From: Alkalidesulfovibrio alkalitolerans DSM 16529
GTDB taxonomy: Bacteria; Desulfobacterota; Desulfovibrionia; Desulfovibrionales; Desulfovibrionaceae
Reading direction: 5' to 3'
Assembly: GCF_000422245.1 (NCBI RefSeq)
Contig: NZ_ATHI01000004.1
Coordinates: forward strand, 62,001 to 126,000
Length of the DNA stretch: 64,000 nucleotides
In this document: one piece after another, positions 30,072-39,167 of the stretch
Position numbering within the stretch: the stretch's first letter is position 1
Layout of the letters: each line of letters starts with the position of its first letter
Made by a program: the position numbers and the translations under genes
The notes under the pieces: model-generated
Databases searched by the model: none
The model's input: only the letters and a program-made list of their open reading frames with translations
Told to the model about the DNA's origin: nothing

Positions 30072-32600
30072 ATGATGCGAGAGCATCGGGCCGACATGGA
30101 ACAGGATCGCGATTCCACGGCGGGCGGCGGGCCCGCGTTTTCCGCGTCCGCGCCGTCCTCCTCGGCGGACGAACGTGGGGAGGGCGATATGGCTCGGTTT
30201 TCGTCCGAGAACGAGGTGTTGCGCCTCGAGCGCGCAGAACTGGCCGCGCAACTCGGCGTGCCCGACATCCACAGCTGGGTCGTCGAGAACTCGCCCGACG
30301 CCTTGATCGTGGTCGGCGGCGCTGGCGAGATGCTGTTCGCCAACACGGCCGCCGAGCGCCTGCTCGGCCGCGACCTTGTGGATCTTCGCCACTGGCCTTT
30401 CGGCCTGCCAACGGCAGGGCGCGACGCGGAACTCGAACTGCACGCTCCGGAGAGGGGCGTGGTCGTGGCCGAGATGCGGGCCACTCCGATAAGCCTCCCC
30501 AGCGGCCAGGCAACGCTCATCACCCTGCGCGACATCACCGAGGGCCGCCGCATGGTCCAGGCTTTGCGTGAAGCCCGTGAGGAGTTGGAGACTCGCGTGC
30601 AGGAGCGCACGCGGGAGCTTCGTAAGGCCAATGAACAGCTTCTCGAAGAGATCGCCGAGCGGGTCATGGCCCAGGAGGAGCTCAAGCGAAGCGAGTCGCG
30701 CTACCGGGCCATCCTGGAAGACCAGACCGAACTCATCTGCCGCTATCTTCCCGACGGTCGATTGTCCTACGTCAACGAGGCCTACGCCCGTTATTACGGC
30801 AAGACCCGCGCCGAACTCATCAACCGCAATTTCATTCCCGACATACCAGCCGAGGATCTGCGCTGCATCCTGCAGAAAACCGGAGCCCTTTCTCCACAGT
30901 CGCCCGTTACGGAATTCGAGCACCGCATTCGCATGGAGGACGGCTCCGTGCGCTGGCAGCGCTGGACGCACCGGGCAGTGTTCAGCGCCGCGGGAGAGCT
31001 TGCCGAATATCAGGCCGTGGGCCGCGACGTGACCAAGCGCAAGGAGGTCGAGGTCGAACTGGAGGAGCAGCGCCGCTTCCTGCGCCTGATCATCGACTCG
31101 CTGCCCAACCCCATCTTCGTCAAGGACGACCAGGGGCGCTACGCGCTGGTCAACAAGGCCATGGCCGAGCTTTACGGCAGCACGCCCGAGGAGATGATCG
31201 GCCGCGAGGGAGCGGACTTCAACGCCAATCTCGACGAGTTGGCCCGCTTCCGCAAGGAAGACGAGATGGTGCTCGCCAGTGGCAAGATCCTGCGCGTGCC
31301 GCAAAAGACCATCACCTCGTCCACGGGCGAGAAGCGTTGGTTCACCAAGACCAAGATTCCGCTGCCAGAGCGCAGGCAGGTGCTGGGCGTGGCCGTGGAC
31401 GTGACCGAGCTTTTGGAGGCCGAGATGGAGCGCCTGCGCATGGAGAAGCGCATGCGCCAGACCCAGAAGATGCAGGCCCTGGGCACCCTGGCCGGCGGCA
31501 TCGCCCACGATTTCAACAACATGATCTACGCCATGCTCGGTTTCACCGACCTCTCCCTGCGCAAGGCCCAGGACCCGAAGCTCGTCGAATATTTGGAACA
31601 GATAAAGTCCGCCGGCATCAGGGCTTCGGAACTCGTGCGCCAGATATTGACCTTCTCCCGCCAGACCGAGCAGGGCCGCGCCCGGGTGCGCCTCTCGCTG
31701 CTGTGCAAGGAGGTCGCCAAACTGCTCATGCCCGTTTTGCCCGCCGATATCGAGGTGGAACTGAAGATCGAAACCGAGCGCGACCTCGTGCAGGGGGACC
31801 CGGTGCAGATCCATCAGGTTCTCATGAACCTGTGCACCAACGCGATGCACGCCATGCGCGGCAGGGGCGGCTATCTGGAGATCGTCCTGCGCGACGGGGC
31901 GGAGTGTCCGGCGCAATCTGCCGAGCCCGAGGGGATCGCCGGACATGCGGCGGGCGACTGGCTCGAACTCGTGGTGCGCGACTCGGGCACGGGCATGGAT
32001 CCGGCGACCATGGAGCGCATCTTCGATCCGTTCTTCACCACCAAGCGTATTGGCGAAGGTACGGGCATGGGCCTCTCCGTGGTCCACGGCGTGGTGCAGG
32101 CCCACATGGGCACGGTGCGGGTGGAGAGCGAGCCGGGCAAAGGATCGGCTTTCTACGTCTGCCTGCCACGCCTGACCGATGGCGAGGACGAGTGCGGCGA
32201 CCGCTGCCAGCTTGCGCCACGCGGCATCGAGCGCGTCCTTTTCGTGGACGATGAGAACCTGCTCGCCCAGATGGCCGGAGAAATGCTCTCCAATCTGGGC
32301 TACGCCGTGACCTCCATGACTTCGGCCACGGAGGCCCTGGAGATTTTCAAGGCCACGCCGGACAGCTTCGATCTGGTGATCACGGACCAGGCCATGCCCG
32401 GTATGACCGGCGCGGAACTGGCCGTCGAGCTTTTGCGCATCCGCCCCGCCTTGCCGGTCATCCTCATCACCGGTTTCTCCGAGACCGTCGACGAGGAAGA
32501 GGCGAGGCGGCTTGGGCTTCGGGCCTTCCTCATGAAACCCGTGTCCGAGGCCGAACTGGCCCGGACAATCCGCGAAGCCCTGGACGTCTCCACCCGCTGA
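30072..32600 (+). CDS. Hybrid histidine kinase with three PAS domains and a receiver
   Basis: 842-residue soluble sensor kinase. In order: a PAS domain (about 60-165), a coiled-coil linker ([18 protein letters not shown]), a second PAS (about 215-330), a third PAS (about 340-455), HisKA with [15 protein letters not shown], HATPase with [10 protein letters not shown] and [11 protein letters not shown], and a C-terminal receiver (about 715-840) with VDDE, the phospho-acceptor in [10 protein letters not shown] and LMKPV. No membrane span, so it senses a cytoplasmic signal. The start has only a weak ribosome site; the second Met is equally possible. No partner regulator is adjacent; the solo receiver at 20762 is one candidate. 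Confidence 0.9.
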   Translation: MMREHRADMEQDRDSTAGGGPAFSASAPSSSADERGEGDMARFSSENEVLRLERAELAAQLGVPDIHSWVVENSPDALIVVGGAGEMLFANTAAERLLGRDLVDLRHWPFGLPTAGRDAELELHAPERGVVVAEMRATPISLPSGQATLITLRDITEGRRMVQALREAREELETRVQERTRELRKANEQLLEEIAERVMAQEELKRSESRYRAILEDQTELICRYLPDGRLSYVNEAYARYYGKTRAELINRNFIPDIPAEDLRCILQKTGALSPQSPVTEFEHRIRMEDGSVRWQRWTHRAVFSAAGELAEYQAVGRDVTKRKEVEVELEEQRRFLRLIIDSLPNPIFVKDDQGRYALVNKAMAELYGSTPEEMIGREGADFNANLDELARFRKEDEMVLASGKILRVPQKTITSSTGEKRWFTKTKIPLPERRQVLGVAVDVTELLEAEMERLRMEKRMRQTQKMQALGTLAGGIAHDFNNMIYAMLGFTDLSLRKAQDPKLVEYLEQIKSAGIRASELVRQILTFSRQTEQGRARVRLSLLCKEVAKLLMPVLPADIEVELKIETERDLVQGDPVQIHQVLMNLCTNAMHAMRGRGGYLEIVLRDGAECPAQSAEPEGIAGHAAGDWLELVVRDSGTGMDPATMERIFDPFFTTKRIGEGTGMGLSVVHGVVQAHMGTVRVESEPGKGSAFYVCLPRLTDGEDECGDRCQLAPRGIERVLFVDDENLLAQMAGEMLSNLGYAVTSMTSATEALEIFKATPDSFDLVITDQAMPGMTGAELAVELLRIRPALPVILITGFSETVDEEEARRLGLRAFLMKPVSEAELARTIREALDVSTR

Positions 32601-32655
32601 CAGACCGTTCCCAACGCGATCTGCCGCGTTGCCGCGCAAAATCCGAATCCCGCCT
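32601..32655 (+). repeat. Dispersed nested inverted-repeat element, copy 2 (left part only)
   Basis: Directly after the hybrid kinase stop. It has the family's left arm and left stem (cagaccgttc..., atctgccgcgttgccgcg) and then breaks off; the tip and right arm are absent. Forward orientation. Confidence 0.65.
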
Positions 32656-32849
32656 GTCCTGACCGCATGTCCCGCCTATGAGGCATGCGGCCGGGACATG
32701 GCATTGGGGCGTCGATGTCCATCAGGCCGATGTTCGCGACCGGATGCTTACCCATCGGCAAGTGGACGAAGGTGCTGTCCACGTCGTCCATACCCACGAC
32801 GACGTTCTTCCGGATAGGCTTCGGTGGCCGTACGTTTTCCGCGAACGGT
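32656..32849 (-). pseudogene. Possible coding remnant downstream of gap
   Basis: On the leftward strand one frame reads about 35 residues that look like real protein with GC-rich third positions (NVVVGMDDVDSTFVHLPMGK, then HPVANIGLMDIDAP) before becoming low quality near the truncated repeat. I found no start or ribosome site and do not recognise the family. It may be the broken end of a gene disrupted together with repeat copy 2, or chance. Confidence 0.3.
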
Positions 32850-33869
32850 TCACTGCAGTCCGGCGGCCCTGATTTTTTCTGCCAGGTCGGCCACGCGACA
32901 GGAATAGCCCCATTCGTTGTCGTACCAGGCCACGACCTTGGCCAGAATACCATCTTGAACGGCCGTGAATTCGGATTCGACGATGCCCGAGCGGGGGTCG
33001 CCCTTGAAGTCCATGGACACGAGCGGCCGTTCGCTGAAGCCGAGAATACCTTGAAGCGGACCTTCGGCAGCCGCGCGCAGCACGTCGCGCAATTCCTGGG
33101 TTGTGGTCGGCTTTTCCAGCACGCAGGTTAGGTCGACGATGGAAACCGTGGGCGTGGGCACGCGCAGCGAGTAGCCGTCGATGCGCCCCTTGAGTTCGGG
33201 GATCACAAGGGACACGGCCTTGGCCGCGCCGGTTGTGGTCGGGATGATGTTCTGCGCGGCCGCGCGGGCGCGGCGCAGGTCGCGGTGCGGCAGGTCCAGG
33301 ATGCGCTGGTCGTTGGTGTAGGAGTGGATGGTGCACATGAGGCCGGAGCGGATGCCGAAGGCGTCGTGCACGACCTTGGCGGCGGGGGCCAGGCAGTTGG
33401 TGGTGCACGAGGCGTTGGAGATGACGTGATGGCGGGCGGGATCGTACGCGTCGCCGTTCACGCCCAGAACCACTGTCAGGTCCTCTTCCTTGGCGGGTGC
33501 GCTGATGATCACCTTGCGCGCCCCGGCATCGATGTGCGCCCTGGCCTTGGGGCCGCTGGTGAAGATGCCGGTGCACTCGACCACCAAGTCGACGCCCATG
33601 TCCGCCCAGGGGATTTCCCTGGGGTCGCGGCTGGCGAAACTCCTGACCTTCCAGTCGCCGTACTCGATGGTGTTGTCGCGCGCCACGACCGAAAAGGGCG
33701 TGCGTCCGTAGTTGGTGTCGAATTCCAGCAGATGGGCGTTGGTCGTCGTGTCGAAGAGATCGTTGACGGCCACGACCTCAAGCGTGCCGGGATGACGCTC
33801 GTACACCGCCTTGAGCACCTGACGGCCGATGCGGCCGAAGCCGTTGATTCCGATGCGCAGTTTGTTCAT
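32850..33869 (-). CDS. gap: Glyceraldehyde-3-phosphate dehydrogenase
   Basis: Glycolytic/gluconeogenic enzyme, 339 residues. It shows the NAD-binding start [19 protein letters not shown], the catalytic cysteine in [12 protein letters not shown], and [12 protein letters not shown] near the C-terminus. The ATG at 33869 is supported by aggagaaac upstream. It is monocistronic as far as can be seen; a repeat element lies between it and the GAF-protein gene upstream. Confidence 0.96.
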   Translation of the reverse strand: MNKLRIGINGFGRIGRQVLKAVYERHPGTLEVVAVNDLFDTTTNAHLLEFDTNYGRTPFSVVARDNTIEYGDWKVRSFASRDPREIPWADMGVDLVVECTGIFTSGPKARAHIDAGARKVIISAPAKEEDLTVVLGVNGDAYDPARHHVISNASCTTNCLAPAAKVVHDAFGIRSGLMCTIHSYTNDQRILDLPHRDLRRARAAAQNIIPTTTGAAKAVSLVIPELKGRIDGYSLRVPTPTVSIVDLTCVLEKPTTTQELRDVLRAAAEGPLQGILGFSERPLVSMDFKGDPRSGIVESEFTAVQDGILAKVVAWYDNEWGYSCRVADLAEKIRAAGLQ

Positions 33870-33883
33870 GGCGTTTCTCCTAG

Positions 33884-34007
33884 CAGGCCGGTGAAAAAGT
33901 CTCATCTGTCGCGTTGCCGCGAAAAGCTCAAACCCTCGCGTATTTCAAATACGCGTCGGCCTTGAACTTTTCTTGTGCCTTGCATCTGAAACTTTTTGAC
34001 CGTCCTG
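33884..34007 (+). repeat. Dispersed nested inverted-repeat element, copy 3
   Basis: Outer arms aggccggt/accgtcct, middle stem aaaag.tcaa/ttga.ctttt, tip cgcgtatt/aatacgcg. Forward orientation, although both flanking genes run leftward. It is followed by an extra gtttttcaacagcct (34019-34033) that looks like part of another right arm and abuts the stop of the GAF gene. Confidence 0.88.
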
Positions 34008-34033
34008 CAAAAAACGAGTTTTTCAACAGCCTC

Positions 34034-34594
34034 CTAGTCCTCGAAGACCCGGTATTCGAACGAGGCGAGCATTTCGTAATCTTTTTTCAGCGCCTGATGC
34101 AGGCGGGCGTTCTCGATGGCGATGGCGCTCAAGGCTGCGATGGCGCGCAGGAATTCCTCCTCGGACGCGTCGAACTCGCGGGCTGAGGCGGAATAGACGC
34201 GCAGCACTCCGATGGCCGCTCCGTCGACGACGAGAGGAACCGCAAGCACCGACGCGATGCCTTCGACTCGTGCCGCCTCGCCGTACTGAAAGCGCGGGTC
34301 CGTGGCTGCGTCTGCAACCCGGATGGCCTTGCCGGAAAGTATCTCCCGGTCCACCTCGCTGTGGTCCAGGTCGACCGGGCCCTTGCGCATGTAATCTTTG
34401 GAAAGGCCGTAGGCGGCGCTTTGCAGAAGGCGCTTTCCGGTCCGGTCGAGAAGCCGGATGGTGCACCCTTTGGCCTGCATGGCCTTGGCCGTCTGCTCGG
34501 TGATGGTCCCGAGCACGGTTGCGGGTTCAAGGCTCGAATTGACCACCAGGGCCATGGCGTACAGCGATCTGTAGTATGATTCGTAGCGTTCCAT
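34034..34594 (-). CDS. GAF-domain protein
   Basis: 186-residue soluble protein that is essentially one GAF domain (about 15-160; GCTIRLLDRTGKRLLQSAAYG, SVLAVPLVVDGAAIGVLRVYSA) with a short C-terminal helix. GAF domains bind small ligands or cofactors; no output domain is attached. The ATG at 34594 follows an excellent ribosome site (ggaaggagg); the longer frame upstream has none. Divergent from purD. Confidence 0.85.
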   Translation of the reverse strand: MERYESYYRSLYAMALVVNSSLEPATVLGTITEQTAKAMQAKGCTIRLLDRTGKRLLQSAAYGLSKDYMRKGPVDLDHSEVDREILSGKAIRVADAATDPRFQYGEAARVEGIASVLAVPLVVDGAAIGVLRVYSASAREFDASEEEFLRAIAALSAIAIENARLHQALKKDYEMLASFEYRVFED

Positions 34595-34775
34595 GCGTCC
34601 TCCTTCCGGCGACCACTCGCCCAGGTAAAATATGCTGAGGCTGGCATAATAACGGCCCCAGGTCAAAACCCTAATCGTGGATACCACAAGGCGTGGCTGT
34701 TCAACACCCCGCACTGCCGGAAACAGGGTTTATTGAGTTGACAAGCCTTTGGGCTCCGCCATGGGGGTTGCCGCG

Positions 34776-34804
34776 TTGCATCCGGCGCGGAAACAACCTA
34801 TTCT
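34776..34804 (+). promoter_or_regulatory. Candidate sigma-70 promoter of purD
   Basis: TTGCAT and TATTCT with exactly 17 bp between, predicted start near 34811, about 10 nt before the gaggagg ribosome site of purD. Confidence 0.5.
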
Positions 34805-34833
34805 GCCACGACATTTTCGAGGAGGCAGACGGA

Positions 34834-36120
34834 GTGAATGTTCTTCTGGTCGGTTCGGGCGGGCGTGAACACGCCCTGGCGTTCAAGCTCTCGCAAAGCC
34901 CGCTCGTGCAAAAGATATACTGCGCGCCGGGCAACGGCGGAACCGCCCGCCTGGGCGAGAACGTGGCCATCAAGGACGACGACGTGAGCGCCTTGGTCCA
35001 CTTCGCCGTGAAGCACGGCGTGGGGCTGGTGGTGCCCGGCCCCGAACTGCCCCTGACGCTCGGCCTGGCCAACGCCTGCCGCGACGCGGGCATCCCCTGT
35101 TTCGGCCCCACGGAGTTTTGCGCGCGGCTCGAAGGCTCCAAGGCCTTCGCCAAGGAGGTCATGCTCGAAAGCGGCGTGCCCACGGCCCACTTCGCGGTCT
35201 TCGACGACTACGCGCAGGCGCGCGCCTTCATCGAGGAGAAGGGCGCGCCGCTGGTCATCAAGGCCGACGGCCTGGCCGCAGGAAAGGGTGTGGCCGTGTG
35301 CGAGACCAAGGAGAGCGCACTGTTCGCCCTGGAGCAGACCATGCGCGACAAGCGTTTCGGCACGGCCGGCGAGCGGGTGGTCGTCGAGGAGATGCTCACA
35401 GGCGAGGAGGTTTCCTTCCTGGCCTTTTGCGACGGCGAGAACATCGCGGTCATGCCCACCTGCCAGGACCACAAGCCCGTGGGCGAGGGCGACACCGGCC
35501 CCAACACCGGCGGCATGGGGGCTTTTTCCCCGGCCTCGATCCTGCCCAAGGCAGACTACCCGGCCATGGCCGAGGCCACGATCCTGCCCGTGGTGCGGCA
35601 CATGCGCGCCCTGGGACATCCCTTTGTGGGCGTGCTCTACGCCGGGCTGATCATGACCGCGTCCGGCCCCAAGGTGCTCGAATACAACGTCCGCTTCGGC
35701 GATCCCGAGTGCCAGCCGCTCATGATGCGCCTTAACGCCGATCTGGCCGAGATCATGCTGGCCTGCTGCCAGGGGCGGCTGAACGAGGTGGACATCCGCT
35801 GGAAGCCGGAGACGGCCATCTGTGTGGTCATGGCCGCCGAGGGCTATCCCCGCGACTACCCCTCGGGCATGGTCATCAGCGGCCTCGACGAGGCCGAGGC
35901 GGACGAGCGGGTCATGGTCTTTCAGGCGGGCACCAAGGTTTCGGGCGGCGCGACCGTGGCCTCGGGCGGCCGCGTGCTCGGGGTCACGGCCCTGGGCGAG
36001 AACCTGTCCGGGGCGCGCGAACGGGCGTACCGGGCCGTGGACCGGGTGCGCTTCGAGCATAGCTACTGCCGCCGTGACATAGGGAAGAAGGGTCTTAAGT
36101 GGGAGTCCTCTTCGCAATAA
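34834..36120 (+). CDS. purD: Phosphoribosylamine--glycine ligase (GAR synthetase)
   Basis: Second step of purine synthesis: ATP-dependent joining of glycine to phosphoribosylamine. The 428 residues show VLLVGSGGREHAL at the N-terminus, an ATP-grasp domain (KADGLAAGKGV, VVEEMLTGEEVSFLAF, TGGMGAFSPA, EYNVRFGDPE) and the C-terminal hammerhead domain. The start is the GTG at 34834, eight bases after gaggagg and matching the family's N-terminus; upstream in-frame codons do not resemble PurD. purE follows after a repeat element. Confidence 0.95.
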   Translation: MNVLLVGSGGREHALAFKLSQSPLVQKIYCAPGNGGTARLGENVAIKDDDVSALVHFAVKHGVGLVVPGPELPLTLGLANACRDAGIPCFGPTEFCARLEGSKAFAKEVMLESGVPTAHFAVFDDYAQARAFIEEKGAPLVIKADGLAAGKGVAVCETKESALFALEQTMRDKRFGTAGERVVVEEMLTGEEVSFLAFCDGENIAVMPTCQDHKPVGEGDTGPNTGGMGAFSPASILPKADYPAMAEATILPVVRHMRALGHPFVGVLYAGLIMTASGPKVLEYNVRFGDPECQPLMMRLNADLAEIMLACCQGRLNEVDIRWKPETAICVVMAAEGYPRDYPSGMVISGLDEAEADERVMVFQAGTKVSGGATVASGGRVLGVTALGENLSGARERAYRAVDRVRFEHSYCRRDIGKKGLKWESSSQ

Positions 36121-36132
36121 ACAATTTATCGC

Positions 36133-36254
36133 GGGCTGTTCAAAAAGCACCATCTGCCGCGTTGCCGCGAAAAGTCCAAATCCTCGCGTATTGGTAATAC
36201 GCGCCGGCCTTGAACTTTTCTTGCGCCTTGCATCCGGCGCTTTTTGAACAGTCC
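36133..36254 (+). repeat. Dispersed nested inverted-repeat element, copy 4
   Basis: Begins 13 nt after purD. The outer arms gggctgttcaaaaagc and gctttttgaacagtcc pair over 16 positions with one wobble. Middle stem aaaagt.caa/ttg.actttt, tip cgcgtatt/aatacgcg. Forward orientation. This is the best-paired outer stem in the window. Confidence 0.92.
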
Positions 36255-36301
36255 GTGGGCGATGTTCCATAATGGCTTGTTAAAGGATGAGGTAACGACG
36301 C

Positions 36302-36802
36302 ATGACCAAAGTAGCCATCTTCATCGGTTCCATCTCCGACGAGGAGAAGATGCGGCCCTGCGCCGAGACGCTCAAGGAATTGGGCGTGCCCTGCCTGTTC
36401 ACCGTCTCGTCGGCCCACCGCACGCCCGAGCGCACCAAGCGCCTCGTGGCCGAACTCGAAGCCTCGGGCTGCCAAGTCTTCATCTGCGCGGCGGGCATGG
36501 CCGCGCACCTGGCCGGGGCAGTGGCCGCCGCGACCACGCGGCCGGTGCTGGGCGTGCCCATCGACGCCTCGCCGCTTGGCGGCATGGACGCGCTTTTGGC
36601 CACGGTGCAGATGCCTCCGGGCTTCCCCGTGGGCACCCTGGCCCTGGACAAGGCCGGAGCCAAGAACGCCGCCTACCTCGCCGCGCAGATCCTGGCCCTG
36701 TCCGACCCTGAACTGGCCAAAAAGCTTCTGGCCGTGCGCGAGAAGTTCAAAGCCGACGTGGACAAGGCCGCAGCCGATCTCGAGGCGCGCTTCAAAAGCT
36801 GA
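36302..36802 (+). CDS. purE: N5-carboxyaminoimidazole ribonucleotide mutase
   Basis: Purine-pathway mutase, class I PurE, 166 residues. Shows IFIGSISDEEKM, the SSAHRTPER substrate motif, AAGMAAHLAG and GVPIDASPLGGMDALLA. The C-terminus has a helical extension typical of full-length PurE. No purK is adjacent. It is separated from purD by repeat copy 4 and followed 12 nt later by copy 5. Confidence 0.95.
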   Translation: MTKVAIFIGSISDEEKMRPCAETLKELGVPCLFTVSSAHRTPERTKRLVAELEASGCQVFICAAGMAAHLAGAVAAATTRPVLGVPIDASPLGGMDALLATVQMPPGFPVGTLALDKAGAKNAAYLAAQILALSDPELAKKLLAVREKFKADVDKAAADLEARFKS

Positions 36803-36813
36803 TTTTCGTCCGG

Positions 36814-36933
36814 GGCTGCTGAAAAAGCATCATCTGCCGCGGTGCGGCGAAAGCGCCAGGATCGACATGTATTTCGCATACATGAGGGGCCAGCGCTTTC
36901 TTGCGCCTTGCATCTGGGGCTTTTTGAGCAGCC
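36814..36933 (+). repeat. Dispersed nested inverted-repeat element, copy 5
   Basis: Outer arms ggctgctgaaaaagc/gctttttgagcagcc (one mismatch), middle stem aaagcgc/gcgcttt, tip catgtat/atacatg. The tip carries a compensated change (C-A-T-G instead of C-G-C-G) relative to copies 3, 4, 7 and 10. Forward orientation. Confidence 0.9.
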
Positions 36934-36957
36934 AGAAAGAAGGGTTGTCATCAAGCT

Positions 36958-36990
36958 CAGGGCTGCTTCCGTTCATCGGAAGCAGCCCTG
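36958..36990 (+). terminator. Hairpin terminator downstream of purE
   Basis: A perfect 13-bp stem (cagggctgcttcc 36958-36970, ggaagcagccctg 36978-36990) with a 7-nt loop. It lacks a T-run but lies between purE and the next gene. Confidence 0.6.
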
Positions 36991-37043
36991 GGCGTTGACA
37001 AGGCGGCGCGCGCGCAGCATGCTTCTGGCCTTCGGAGGCCACG

Positions 37044-38981
37044 ATGAAGCGCACGCTCACCGCCTGCACGCGGCACTGCAACGACGGCTGCTCCCTGATC
37101 GTGGAGCAGGGGGACGACGGCCGCACGACCATCCGGGGAAATCCCGACCATCCCTTCACCGCAGGGTTCATCTGCGCCAAGACCGCGCGCTTCATGGATC
37201 GCCTGAACGCGCCCGAACGCATCGTCCATCCGCTGGCGCGCGACAAGGCCGGAGGCGGCGAATTTCGCCGCGTCTCCTGGGACGAGGCGTACGACCTGAT
37301 CGCCGCGCGGCTCGACCCTCTGCGCGCTACACCCCAAGATATTTTGCACGCTTACGGCTTTGCCTCCTTCGGCGTGTTGCACAAGGCCTCGCGCCATCTC
37401 TTCGCCCTGCTCGGCAGCGCTCAGGCCACGGGCTCCATGTGCCTCGGAGCGGGCGTGGCCGCCATGAAGGGCATGTTCGGGGCGCTCGTGGAGCCGGACT
37501 ATTTCGAGCTTGTAAACGCGCGCGTCATCGTCAACTGGGGGCGCAACATGGACGCCCACAGCCCGCATGTGGCCCGCATCGTGGACCGGGCGCGGGGCAA
37601 GGGCGCGCGCGTGCTGGCCATCACGCCGGGCGACCCGGGCTACGCGCCGCACACGGACGCGCATGTGCGCATCAGACCCGGCACGGACAGGTTTTTGGCC
37701 GCAGCCACCCTGCGTCTGCTGCACGACCGGGGCGGGCTGGACGATGCGGCGCTTTCGCGCGCGGCCAATGGTCGGGAGTTTCTGGCCATGCTCGTCGGGA
37801 TCGACGTTGCGGCGGCGCTCGACGCCTCGGGAGCGCGCCTTGAGGATGCCTTGGCCCTGGTCGACGCCTACGCCCAAAAGCCCGCGGCCACGCTGCTCGG
37901 CCGAGGGCTACAGCGCTATGCCTTCGGTGGCGAGAACGCGGCCTTCACGGCCGCCCTGGCCGTGGCCACGGGCAACGTCGGCATTCCCGGCGCGGGCGTG
38001 TTTTACGCCACGGGCGACAGGGGCGTCATGGTCCCGGCCTTCAAGCCGCCGCGCGAAAAGCCGCCGCGCACCTTCAGCTTCGTCGATCTGGGCGGGGAAC
38101 TGCGCCGCGCCCGCGAAGCCGGGCAGCCCGTGCGCTTCGTCTGGGTGGAAGGCACCAACGTGGTCACCCAGGGCCAGGACAGCGCGGCCGTGCGCGATGA
38201 GTTGGAGCGTGCCTTCACTGTGGTCGTGGAGCCTTTCATGACCGATACCGCGCGCACGGCGGACGTGATCCTGCCTCCGGCCCTGATGCTCGAATGCCGC
38301 GACGCGGTGTCGGGGTCGCAGCATGAATGGTTGCACTATTCGGCCCAGGTCTTCGCGCCGCGCGGCGAGGCCAAAAGCCCCTTCGCCATCGCGCGCGAAC
38401 TGGCCGGGCGGCTCAATCCGCCCGTGGACTTTCCGAGCGAGGACGAGGCACTGGCCCGGGCCCTCAAGGGCCGCAAGATGAAGACAACCCTTGCGGAGCT
38501 GGAAGCCAGGGGGTGCATTCAGGGGCCGCCGCCGGGCATTCCCTTCATGGACGGAAAGTACGCGCATCCAGACGGCCTGTGCCGCCTGCCCGCGGAACTG
38601 CACGCCGAGCCCGCAGCGCCCGAGGGGCTGCCGCTGCGGCTCGTCAGCTATGTGCAGAAGCGCTATCTGCTCTCCCAGGTGCCCGAAGGCGAGCAGGAAG
38701 GCCCGGCCACGGCTTGGCTGGCACCGGAACTGCTGCGAAGCCTCGGTCTTGCACCGGGCGAGGCCGCGGCCCTTCACGGCGAGCGGGGGAGCATGGACGT
38801 GGTGCTTGCCGCGCAGGAAGGGCTTTCGCCGGACTGCGTGCACGTGCCGCGCGGCGACTGGCTCTCGCGCGGGCGCTGCGTGAATCTTCTGACCGCGGGC
38901 CGCAAGACCGACATGGGCGAACTCGCCGCCTACTACGACCAGTGGTGCCGCATCGAGCGGCAAAGTTTAGCGGGGGAATGA
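37044..38981 (+). CDS. Single-subunit molybdopterin oxidoreductase, paralogue B
   Basis: 645-residue cytoplasmic bis-MGD enzyme of the DMSO-reductase superfamily. The Fe4S4 cysteines are C8, C12, C16 and C44 and the predicted metal ligand is C133 (GSMCLGAG), exactly the positions of paralogue A at 18485-20437. Other features: NWGRNMDAHSP, VWVEGTNVVTQGQD and PRGDWLSRGRCVNLLT. No signal peptide and no partner subunit nearby. ggaggcc precedes the ATG. Substrate unknown; thiosulfate/polysulfide reductase-like, formate dehydrogenase-like or hydratase-like functions all remain open. Confidence 0.85.
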   Translation: MKRTLTACTRHCNDGCSLIVEQGDDGRTTIRGNPDHPFTAGFICAKTARFMDRLNAPERIVHPLARDKAGGGEFRRVSWDEAYDLIAARLDPLRATPQDILHAYGFASFGVLHKASRHLFALLGSAQATGSMCLGAGVAAMKGMFGALVEPDYFELVNARVIVNWGRNMDAHSPHVARIVDRARGKGARVLAITPGDPGYAPHTDAHVRIRPGTDRFLAAATLRLLHDRGGLDDAALSRAANGREFLAMLVGIDVAAALDASGARLEDALALVDAYAQKPAATLLGRGLQRYAFGGENAAFTAALAVATGNVGIPGAGVFYATGDRGVMVPAFKPPREKPPRTFSFVDLGGELRRAREAGQPVRFVWVEGTNVVTQGQDSAAVRDELERAFTVVVEPFMTDTARTADVILPPALMLECRDAVSGSQHEWLHYSAQVFAPRGEAKSPFAIARELAGRLNPPVDFPSEDEALARALKGRKMKTTLAELEARGCIQGPPPGIPFMDGKYAHPDGLCRLPAELHAEPAAPEGLPLRLVSYVQKRYLLSQVPEGEQEGPATAWLAPELLRSLGLAPGEAAALHGERGSMDVVLAAQEGLSPDCVHVPRGDWLSRGRCVNLLTAGRKTDMGELAAYYDQWCRIERQSLAGE

Positions 38982-39109
38982 GGAGGAGACCCATGCGCGT
39001 CGCCAGCCAGCCGCTAGGTGCTGGCTCGCCGGGTATGGCCTTCAAAAAACGCGACTTGTCCCCCATCGTTTTTCTTGGCAGGTACTCTCTTGTGTCGGTC
39101 GTAAAGCTG

Positions 39110-39161
39110 TTCTTTCAGTCGGCGTGACCTGCGGAGCGGTGGCAACCGCTTACTGAAAGAA
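39110..39161. terminator. Nested inverted repeat between convergent genes
   Basis: Outer arms ttctttcagt (39110-39119) and actgaaagaa (39152-39161), inner arms agcggt (39135-39140) and accgct (39145-39150). It lies 3' of the molybdopterin gene and just beyond the stop of the leftward unknown gene, so it probably ends transcription from both sides. It also marks the edge of the AT-rich island. Confidence 0.55.
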
Positions 39162-39167
39162 ATTCAT

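Noticed and set aside
39001-39030. Eight-codon frame after the second molybdopterin gene (ggaggagaccc then ATG)
   Set aside because: A ribosome-like site is present but the frame ends after eight codons; too short to support.
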